From: Bolinopsis microptera
Taxonomy: Eukaryota; Ctenophora; Tentaculata; Lobata; Bolinopsidae
Assembly: GCF_026151205.1 (NCBI RefSeq)
Contig: NC_087075.1
Coordinates: 310,001-374,000 of the forward strand
Direction of reading: 5' to 3'
DNA length: 64,000 nucleotides
How positions within the stretch are numbered: position 1 is the stretch's first letter; the number at the start of each line of letters is the position of its first letter. Below the pieces are notes generated by a model. That model was not told the DNA's origin and made no database searches. It was given only the letters and a program-made list of their open reading frames with translations. The position numbers were made by a program, and so were the translations under genes. Below, in pieces: positions 56,891-64,000 of the stretch.

Positions 56891-59743
56891 TCAGTACAAA
56901 TCAAAGGACTTTCTAAACAGGTGAGCTTTAAGTTTTCCCTTAAAGTCCTTGATGTTTACACATTTCCTGATTTCTTGAGGAAGATTGTTCCATAATCTTG
57001 GAGCAGATGAAGAGAAGGCTCTGGGTGGACTGTTTATGGGGCAATGAAGAGACACATCTCTGCCACCACTGGAATTGTACTTGACAAGGTTTGACAGGTA
57101 TGAAGGTGCTAGCCCATGGAGCAGTTTGAAAGTTAGCAGGAGTATTTTAAATTCAATACGTTCTTGTACCTTGAGCCAATGAAGTTCTTTTAAGTAGGGC
57201 TCAACTTCTTCTCTCCTCTTTAGACCTTTAACTAAGCGGCATGCTCTGTTTTGCAGAGATTGTAGCTGTTTCAAAACAGAATGATTCGTTCCAAAGTAAA
57301 GTACATTGCAGTAGTCAAGGGAACTAATAACAAGAGATTGTACGATGATTTGCATTTGGGCTTCAGAGAGGAATGGTTTCATCTTTGCAATGTTTCGCAT
57401 CTTGTGGCAGTTTGCAGCTTTGAGCTTCTTTATTTGAGGATTTAGAGACAGTGAGGAATCCAATGTAAAGCCAAGGTTTTTAGTAACATTAACGAGTCTT
57501 ATACAGACAGAAGATTTAAGGAAGACACCACCAATTTCTAATTCCGACAATAAACGTTTTGAACCAAAAACTATAATCTCCGTTTTTGTAGGATTCAGTA
57601 GAAGGAAGTGATCCGTCATCCAGCTCTCAATTTCTTGAAAGCAGGAAGGCAGGTCTTCGCTAAGGACCTCATATTCTGTAGCAGACGAAAATGACTTGTA
57701 AATCTGATGATCATCAGCATAGCCATGGATCAGAAATTGCTTTGATTTTACAGAAGAATAAATGGAGCGGATGTAGATATTGAACAACACAGGGCCAAGG
57801 ACTGAGCCCTGTGGGACACCAAACTTTATAACAATTTCTTCAGATTCTAGGTCACCGATCTTGACTTTTTGACAACGGCCACGGATGAAGCTGGTGAACC
57901 ATTTTAGGGCAGTTCCCTCAATCCCAATCTCATACTTCAATATGTTGATTAATTTGCTGTGATCAACAGTGTCGAATGCAGCACTCAGGTCTAAAAGCAT
58001 TACAACTGTAGCTGTGTTTTCATTGCTGGCTATAAGGAGGTCATTGACTATGGTAATGAGGAGTGTCTCTGTGCTATGATGCTTTTTGTAACCAGACTGG
58101 TGGTCAATGTTGAGATTATTCTTGGTTAGATGTTCATTAAGGCATTTTAATACAAAGCGCTCAATGAGTTTACCGATGAATGTAAGATTAGAGATGGGCC
58201 TATAATTCTTTAAGTTCTCAGTGTCTAGGGAATCACCTTTGATAAGAGGAGTGAGATGTGCTAGCTTGATTCCCTCCATACTCCCGGTTGAAAGGGAAAC
58301 GTTGATAATATCACAAAGGGTAGGAAGGATTAGCTCAAGGTGCTCTGACAGGAGTTCTTTAGGTAGTGGATCAATCGATGAGGTTTTGATGCCAGATTCT
58401 TTGATCATTTCTCTAACTTCAAAAATAGTAGCTTTTCTAAATTCAGATAATGCCTGGCCATTAAAGTTTGGAGAGCTATTAGTCACAGTAGTGTTGGGAA
58501 ATGACGCACGGATTTTCTCAATTTTTTCAGTAAAATAATGGTTAAAGTCATTTACAGTTTCCTGAAGATTTTCTGAAGATGGTAATGTGAGGTTCTTTTC
58601 TTTATCCAGGAAAGTGTCTACAAATTTGTAGAGGCTCTTTTGTGAATGTTTGTATTTTTGGAAAGTATTAGAGAAAAACAGCTTTTTCTTTTTGTCAGCT
58701 AGCTCTGAACAGTGCTCTCGCAAATGAACGAAGATAGAATGATCAATGTCAAGACTTGACTTTTTCCAGGCTGTCTCTGCTTTCCTTCTTTCGGCTCTTG
58801 CAACTTTGTATTCACCATCAAACCAGGGGGCTGTGGGAATATCTTTGATGGTTTTGGAATATTCTGGAGCATGTAAATTGAGAATATGTTGACACCCATT
58901 ATCAAATTGAGTCACAACATCACAGAAGCTCTTTCCTTCAAAAACCAACTCAGATAGAGCAACAGATAAATCACCTTTAAATTGTTCCTGATCTATGTCT
59001 CTGATCTTTCTAAAGCGTATGACTTTTTCACATTTGTCAATGTCAGGAGGCTTATGAAGCTGAAATACAATTGGATAATGGTCACAGGATGGAAAGCTTT
59101 TGGCCATGTTTTGCATCACCTCAACGGAATTTTGATCTACTACTTTGTGTGAAGCAATGACAGGATCAAGAATGTGACCTTTTTTATGTGTTGGTGAGAA
59201 GACAAGTTGATGAAGCCCAAAAGATGATAGTATGGTGCTCCACTCACTCACATGAGCAGAGATTCTATCTAGGTGCATATTAACATCCCCACATAACAAG
59301 AAATGCTTGTATTTAGAAAATGCATCAGTCAAGAAATCTTCAAAATCAGAAAGGAACTTTCCCAAGGACCCAGGTGGACGGTAGATACAAGAGCAGAATA
59401 CGACAGACCCATCAACCAGTTTCAGTTTTGCATTAATTGCCTCAAATGAACCGTCATTGTTGGCAAAAACTTTGATTAGACGAACACATGATTTGTAGAT
59501 TATGGCAACACCTCCACCTGATTTGTCTTTGCGATGCATTTGGTAAAGTTTATAGCCATGGTTTTTTATTTGTGCAGTGGTATTATTGTTCTCATCAGTT
59601 AGCCATGTTTCAGTGACAAAGAAAATAGAGATATTATTATCTTCTAAAAAGTTCATAACATGGTCAACTTTGTTATTAAGAGAGCGAACATTCCAGCTTG
59701 CACATCTCATGCTTAGGTTCTTAACTCCAGTCTTGTTCTTCAC
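56891..59743 (-). CDS. LINE ORF2: endonuclease + reverse transcriptase, intact
   Basis: About 950 codons. APE endonuclease: CASWNVRSLNNK, VTETWLTDEN, SGGGVAIIYK, CIYRPPGS, LLCGDVNMHLD and CDHYPIVF. Reverse transcriptase: NYRPISNLTFIGKLIERF, SGYKKHHSTETLL, LLDLSAAFDTVDHSKL, GVPQGSVLGPVLFNIYI and catalytic GYADDHQIY. C-terminal tail: SSLDYCNVLYFGTNHS and ELHWLKVQERIEFKI. The frame is open back to the ORF1 stop with GTG at 59743; the first ATG is at 59710, just before CASWNVRS. All catalytic motifs are present. It could be made by re-initiation or by -1 frameshifting from ORF1 (see 59746-59753). Confidence 0.92.
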   Translation of the reverse strand: MKNKTGVKNLSMRCASWNVRSLNNKVDHVMNFLEDNNISIFFVTETWLTDENNNTTAQIKNHGYKLYQMHRKDKSGGGVAIIYKSCVRLIKVFANNDGSFEAINAKLKLVDGSVVFCSCIYRPPGSLGKFLSDFEDFLTDAFSKYKHFLLCGDVNMHLDRISAHVSEWSTILSSFGLHQLVFSPTHKKGHILDPVIASHKVVDQNSVEVMQNMAKSFPSCDHYPIVFQLHKPPDIDKCEKVIRFRKIRDIDQEQFKGDLSVALSELVFEGKSFCDVVTQFDNGCQHILNLHAPEYSKTIKDIPTAPWFDGEYKVARAERRKAETAWKKSSLDIDHSIFVHLREHCSELADKKKKLFFSNTFQKYKHSQKSLYKFVDTFLDKEKNLTLPSSENLQETVNDFNHYFTEKIEKIRASFPNTTVTNSSPNFNGQALSEFRKATIFEVREMIKESGIKTSSIDPLPKELLSEHLELILPTLCDIINVSLSTGSMEGIKLAHLTPLIKGDSLDTENLKNYRPISNLTFIGKLIERFVLKCLNEHLTKNNLNIDHQSGYKKHHSTETLLITIVNDLLIASNENTATVVMLLDLSAAFDTVDHSKLINILKYEIGIEGTALKWFTSFIRGRCQKVKIGDLESEEIVIKFGVPQGSVLGPVLFNIYIRSIYSSVKSKQFLIHGYADDHQIYKSFSSATEYEVLSEDLPSCFQEIESWMTDHFLLLNPTKTEIIVFGSKRLLSELEIGGVFLKSSVCIRLVNVTKNLGFTLDSSLSLNPQIKKLKAANCHKMRNIAKMKPFLSEAQMQIIVQSLVISSLDYCNVLYFGTNHSVLKQLQSLQNRACRLVKGLKRREEVEPYLKELHWLKVQERIEFKILLLTFKLLHGLAPSYLSNLVKYNSSGGRDVSLHCPINSPPRAFSSSAPRLWNNLPQEIRKCVNIKDFKGKLKAHLFRKSFDLY

Positions 59744-61164
59744 CAGTTTTTTTGGGTGTAATATGAGATTGATTGCTTAAGCTTGTGCTGTTCAGAGATA
59801 TACGCTGGGCATGATCTGTCTGTGGCTGAGTGAGTGTATTGCTCATCAGTTCTCTTAGAATTTTTACAGTTTACACAGGAGGGATGGAATGAATTTGTGT
59901 CTTTATTTGTACATGAGTTAGTTTCATGATCTTCAGTACAATGAGCACAGACATGGTTAGATGCTTTGCATTGGGCTGAGTAATGACCAAACTTTTGGCA
60001 TTTATTACATCGTTTGATGTAAAAGTGATCATATACCTTGCAGCGGTACAGTCCTATTGATAGGAAATTGTCACGATTTTCTATCAACTTCCGTATGGCA
60101 TTGCTCACTCGAACAGAAGCTTGGAACAGTGGTTTCTCTGTTTGATGATTTCTTTGTTTGCGCACTGAGAGTACAGAGAATGTCTCACCAGAATCAATGA
60201 GGGACTTGATGTCAGGGTAAAGTTTCATAATGGTTTCAAAGAGATCATCAGGTGTGATTTCATCTCTAATCCCTGAGATGGATATCGTAGGCAATTTGTT
60301 TATAGGTTGCTTGAGAGCAGAATGGGGAAATTTTTTGGAGATAGAATTAACTAGCTTTGTTCGATCAGCTTGACTAGATGTAGTGATAACTGTCTCACCT
60401 TTCTTGTTTTCGAAGGTATTATCTACAAAAATGTTATTTTCTGTGATAATAGTTTTTAGGTCAGATAATGGAACTTTTTCTCCTGCATCAGAGACTATTA
60501 CTGAAGCTGGGTGTCTCAGTTTTTCTACTCTGTTGCTGTCACACCAGGGATTTTCAATGACGCTACTGTGGACGCCATGTTCAGGGATACTATTAACTGG
60601 AGGGAGGGTCGGTGATGTAGAACTGTTTTCTGCTGCCATACTTAACCCATGAAAAGTGGCAGGATTTAACAAGAGATTTTTTATGGTGACTATGTCAGCA
60701 TCTAGTTTTGACATTTTGGTTTCAAGGGTGTGCACATGGGTTTTTAAATCAGCAGCGTTTCTCAGGTTTTCTAATGTAACACAAGAGTCACAATGGAAGA
60801 GGAAATTTCCAAAACGTTTACTTTTCTGTTTTGATTCAGTGTTAGCATTGAAAGATTTCAGTAAGGACGGAGAGCATACATTATCAGTAAAGTTAACACG
60901 TCTATTGTCCTTCATTTCATAACAAGTAGCGTGAAAATTGCTCTTACATTCATAACAACATACCACTTCTCCTTTAGTATCGGACGAGCAGTTTCTGCAG
61001 ATTCCATCAGCAGCTAACATACGTAGATCGTTCACAACAATACAAGGGGGCTGGGGGCTGGCACTATCATCATTGTCATTATCATTACCATTGTTATCAT
61101 GTTGCCCCTGTAAGACATTATTTGAGGAGTCCAGCCCCCCTGAGCTTTGATCGGAGTCTACCAT
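59740..61164 (-). CDS. LINE ORF1: PHD-like finger, coiled coil, RRM-like region and zinc knuckles
   Basis: 474 codons, ATG at 61164. Acidic Asn/Asp-rich start (~20-40). A Cys4-His-Cys3-like finger around 57-90 (CRNCSSDTKGEVVCCYEC and then FHATCYEM), as in ORF1 of many CR1/L2 elements with PHD or esterase modules. A short coiled coil at ~135-170 (LETKMSKLDADIVTIKNLL). An RRM-like segment near 300-390 (ISGIRDEITPDDLFETIMKL). CCHC knuckles at ~395-420 (CNKCQKFGHYSAQC) and a further Cys/His pair set. The product would bind element RNA. It overlaps the ORF2 frame by 4 bases and ends TGG TGA. Confidence 0.88.
   Translation of the reverse strand: MVDSDQSSGGLDSSNNVLQGQHDNNGNDNDNDDSASPQPPCIVVNDLRMLAADGICRNCSSDTKGEVVCCYECKSNFHATCYEMKDNRRVNFTDNVCSPSLLKSFNANTESKQKSKRFGNFLFHCDSCVTLENLRNAADLKTHVHTLETKMSKLDADIVTIKNLLLNPATFHGLSMAAENSSTSPTLPPVNSIPEHGVHSSVIENPWCDSNRVEKLRHPASVIVSDAGEKVPLSDLKTIITENNIFVDNTFENKKGETVITTSSQADRTKLVNSISKKFPHSALKQPINKLPTISISGIRDEITPDDLFETIMKLYPDIKSLIDSGETFSVLSVRKQRNHQTEKPLFQASVRVSNAIRKLIENRDNFLSIGLYRCKVYDHFYIKRCNKCQKFGHYSAQCKASNHVCAHCTEDHETNSCTNKDTNSFHPSCVNCKNSKRTDEQYTHSATDRSCPAYISEQHKLKQSISYYTQKNW
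59746..59753 (-). promoter_or_regulatory. Possible -1 ribosomal frameshift site between LINE ORFs
   Basis: The minus strand has CC-AAAAAAA-C-TGG-TGA. In the ORF1 frame this is CAA AAA AAC TGG TGA, i.e. the classical A-AAA-AAC slippery heptamer two codons before the stop. A -1 shift there enters the ORF2 frame exactly (CTG GTG AAG). No strong downstream stem-loop was found by eye. Confidence 0.5.
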
Positions 61165-61259
61165 TCTTTTGGTAAGATGGAGACAGATGAAAAATCTTGT
61201 AAGATATGTAACTCAGGAGTTTCGGGGTCCTCAAATTATTTGTTATATAGTAGTGTTGA

Positions 61260-61745
61260 AAGTATTAAAACAATATCAAGATAGTGTGTTAAAATGGACA
61301 TAGGATGCTTAATTGACTATATTAATCGATCCAAACTACGAAAAAGATCTGTTATTCTGATGACGATTACCTAACTGATGTGACAAAGTTAACATGTCTT
61401 GCCTCTATTTTGAAGATCTATAACTCTATTAGAATTCAACATTCTTTCAGAAACGATTGGTAGAATATTGTCTAGAACATCAGAGCTCAAGTTTAACAAT
61501 TTTAGATTAATTTGTCAAAGACGCTGAAAATGTGACAAAATTAACTTTCCCTGCCCCAACAATATCAAGATAGTGTGTTAAAATTGGCATAGGATGCTTT
61601 ATTGCCTATATTAATCAATCCAAACTACGAAAAAGATCTGTTAATCTGATGACGATTACAATAACTGATGTGACAAAGTAAACATGTCTTGCCCCTATTT
61701 TGAAGAGCTATACCTCTATTAGAATACTATGTAACTTTATCATCA
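61260..61745. repeat. ~305-bp tandem unit in the TIR element
   Basis: CAATATCAAGATAGTGTGTT starts near 61270 and again near 61561; both copies continue through GCTT, CCAAACTACGAAAAAGATCT and TGTGACAAAG. The end of the same unit is at 55845-56071 on the other side of the LINE, so the LINE inserted between units. Confidence 0.8.
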
Positions 61746-62536
61746 ATGAACTAGTTATTTTGCCAGCAAGGAGCTAACAGAGTTATAATATTTTTTTTGT
61801 GACGAAATTACCCTATTTTTGACCATGGTGCAGTAGTTTAATTGTGACACTGTTAACATATTACCACCCGATAATGATTTATGTGACTGGTGCGTGGTAC
61901 AAGCAGTGTTGTTTGATCCATAGTATGTAATATAAGGGGTTTAAGCTGGTATATCATTATTTGTTTAATTTCACACATGTTCAGATATCATCAAGATTAT
62001 GTGACAAAGTAAACTTGTTTGTGCCTTCTGTGTTTTAATTCCTTACGACTATATGATATAATAACAATTCCTAGCACTTCCAGGCCATCAAATAAACGTA
62101 CACTACTCAGTTTTGCTTATCAGGGTGCCCTAAACATTCTTCACATGTTTTCTTAAATGTGTGACAGAGTAAACCTGAGTGCACCATCTAACGAAAAAAG
62201 TCGTCAAATATGTAGGTAATGGTCATATTTACCCATCCAATCAACTGGACACTCAAAAATGTTGTCAAAAACGGCAGCAAGGGGTCCATATTTACTCCGT
62301 CACATGTTTATATTGTGACAATGTAACCATTTCCGTGCCGGCCGTATTTAAGCGATATCTTATCACCTGATTAAGATATCGTTAAGTGACAAAGTTAGCC
62401 TAGAGGATGAGACGATTATCTTAACCATCAAGGGTTTGTGTAATTTCATAGTGTGACAAAGTCACCTACACTGTGCCTTTTAATAGGGTCACTTATATTT
62501 ACCAATATCCTCAATCTCAAATGAACGTGTCCATCT

Positions 62537-62820
62537 ACGAACGATTTTGTCCCCTCCTCAGTTCCAATGAATGATCCAAGATATCTGTGCCCAACCTCTG
62601 ATACCTGTATATTGGGAAACATTCTTTCAGCTCTCTCTTTGCAATGTGGTTTAACAATGAGCCATGTTTTGGCTGCCTTAGCCAAACAGTGGCCCGGTTT
62701 CATTAAGTTTATCCCACCATCTAAGAACATCAACCAGTTTGCCTCCACCTGCTGCATCATTTGCATACCATACCTGTTTCACTTTGCTCGCATCAGGTGT
62801 TGATTGTGCAAAAGTTTGAA
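62537..62820 (-). pseudogene. RT element, palm fragment (upstream half of 53892-55152)
   Basis: VWYANDAAGGGKLVDVLRWW holds the RT catalytic box as YANDA (Y-A-D-D expected, first Asp replaced by Asn). The following AAKTWLIVKPHCKERAE and GHRYLGSFIGTEEGTKSF are conserved downstream motifs. A one-base shift separates them near 62690. The copy is cut off at about 62820, so the RT fingers are absent. It joins at the TIR-element breakpoint to 55152. Confidence 0.72.
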
Positions 62821-62849
62821 CTAGTTAATATTTAAATTCAATTAAAATC

Positions 62850-63240
62850 AGTTGCTCTCAGGCGCGTGCTAAATCACTTTACAGTCGATCTTCGAGATTG
62901 TTCTAAAAGGCCCCCAACAGTTGTAATCAACTTCAATCGATGTATTTTCGGACGCTGATTTCGAATTTCCACCCATGACATAGGGGTAAAATGCTCCCCT
63001 GATGAGATATTGGCGAAAAACTGTCTCGATCACGTGATATGACCATATAAGGAAGTTAGGCTAATTTATCGTTAGGGTTAGGGTTTGTGTAAAACCGTTT
63101 TGTACGGCTGCAAAACCATTTGCTCTATCCAGACGCCCGCAGCGGCGCGAAAGCACATGGTTAGGTGAACAAAACCATAAAAACCAAAGTCACGTAAAAT
63201 TTTTGGGCGAGCGAATTAGTAAAAGCCGCTCACAGGGGGT
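62850..63240. repeat. Interspersed repeat related to 14290-14580
   Basis: TGTATTTTCGGACGCTGATT, then CCCATGACATAGGGGTAAAA, and at the far end CCAAAGTCACGT then TTTTTGGGCGAGCG, all with counterparts at 14318-14400 and 14155/14532. Short GGGTTAGGG within. Confidence 0.65.
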
Positions 63241-63927
63241 CTTATTTCTTAAGACTTTCGAATCGAGCGCATTACATATATGAGATCTAGCTAGATTCTT
63301 GTTGATTCCTTGGACAAAAACGCGCAAAAGAAAACGCGCGGCGTATATTTCTGGTTATTCTTGATTCCCAGAAATCTGTAAGAATCTAATTGCTAATACT
63401 AGTAGTACTAGTATTAGATACTACTTTTAAGTTGCAGGAACGCGCGAACACGTTTTGTAGATTTTATTGGAATATATTGTAGCGCTATGCACTACTGGGC
63501 CGCGCCGTGCATCAAATAATTCTTCTTCGGTAGATCGGCGAGATGCACCACTGGGCCTTACCGAGCTGCGAAGGATTGACATCGTGAATCAATGAGATAT
63601 ATAAATATTACATTACAGTACATGACCTCGTGGCCTAACTGGTTTGCCTAAGTTTGACCCATATGCTATAATCTCTGAAATTTCGGTGCAATTCTAAAAA
63701 GAATTATGTGAGTTATTAAAGGGTTGTGTGTGTGGGCAGTTACTTTTGGGCCACCCTGTATATAACAAATAATTTGGGAATTATGTAATGTAACGCGATG
63801 GAAATATTTTAAACGCGGGCATATCCTGTCCAAACCCACTACCCAGGCCCAGGGTTGAACTTTGTTTGAAAAGCATTAATACCACGTTTATATAATATAC
63901 ACGTTCGTGAGTGATAATTTAAATTAG
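63241..63927. other. No gene seen; interspersed repeat end
   Basis: 63655-63765 is a diverged copy of the GGCCACCC-ending repeat at 37500-37690. Otherwise unassigned. Confidence 0.5.
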
Positions 63928-64000
63928 GGGTCGTTAACATATTACGTTATCATTTTTGGAAAATTTTTACCCCCCTCCGTAATTAGTTTTACACATAGCT
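63928..64000. mobile_element. MITE, left half, cut by window end
   Basis: GGGTCGTTAACATATTACG and CCTCCGTAATTAGTTTTACA with the preceding run of C match the left half of the element at 2128-2285. Confidence 0.75.

Larger units (their letters stand above)
56072..61270 (-). mobile_element. Full-length CR1-like LINE
   Basis: About 5.2 kb. The 3' end (low coordinate) is a run of ATT triplets, as CR1/L2 elements end in short tandem repeats and not poly-A. AACAAT occurs at both borders (about 56065-56070 and 61270-61275), a likely target duplication. Both ORFs are intact. It sits inside a ~300-bp tandem unit of the surrounding TIR element. Confidence 0.82.
55153..62532. mobile_element. 7.4-kb terminal-inverted-repeat element with ATCT target duplication
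   Basis: The left end GGACACGTTCATTTGAG with TTGAGGATATTGGTAAA is repeated in inverse orientation at the right end with one mismatch over 36 bases. ATCT flanks both ends (55149-55152, 62533-62536). Removing the element and one ATCT restores a continuous protein frame of the host RT element (FVD joined to RKVDEW). The interior holds a younger LINE (56072-61270); the rest, about 2.2 kb, has no transposase frame. Motifs like GTGACAAAGTAAAC occur about every 100-170 bases: inverted at 55487, 55650 and 55776; direct at 55876, 56041, 61380, 61532, 61670, 61844, 62001, 62161, 62315, 62386 and 62453. Superfamily not determined. Confidence 0.85.

Overview
The window is eukaryotic, most likely from an invertebrate animal. 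It has spliced genes with GT-AG introns whose products are recognisably metazoan, and it is crowded with non-LTR retrotransposons, non-autonomous DNA transposons and tandem repeats. A cnidarian or similar non-vertebrate source fits the CR1-like, hAT, pogo-like and RLE-type elements, but that is inference. All recognised host genes lie on the minus strand.

Layout. 1-2.1 kb: two small genes, the first two exons of a FAM241-family membrane protein and an intronless COMMD10-like protein. 2.1-14.6 kb: transposon territory with a broken RNase H-bearing LINE, an hAT-type MITE with a perfect 8-bp target duplication, an hAT transposase remnant, and a 318-bp satellite split by a 3.9-kb LINE-bearing insertion. 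17.2-42.1 kb: one gene, an S-adenosylhomocysteinase-like protein of the AHCYL/IRBIT family. Twelve exons have mutually consistent phases; a thirteenth is only visible in a stretch of apparently poor sequence. 42-52 kb: repeats, a pogo-like MITE, a tRNA-derived SINE, a 35-bp array and a candidate proline-rich exon. 52.5-53.0 kb: an intronless TSR2-like gene. 53.9-62.8 kb: a nested set of elements. An RT element with a C-terminal endonuclease-like region is split by a 7.4-kb terminal-inverted-repeat element, which itself carries a full-length two-ORF CR1-like LINE.

The most striking observation is in the AHCYL gene. Almost every long intron is filled by its own, different minisatellite, and several arrays run across an exon-intron boundary, so that tens of copies of the real splice site plus flanking codons are present. 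The 57-bp and 36-bp units are whole numbers of codons and have no stop in the AHCYL frame. A separate candidate exon near 51.1 kb shows the same donor-spanning pattern.

Other strong points: a 40-bp-class TIR element with an exact ATCT target duplication and about a dozen copies of a GTGACAAAGTAAAC-like motif, inverted in its left end relative to its right; and an A-AAA-AAC slippery heptamer placed exactly where ORF1 and ORF2 of the intact LINE overlap. The stretch 37.8-39.8 kb looks like uncorrected sequence rather than biology.
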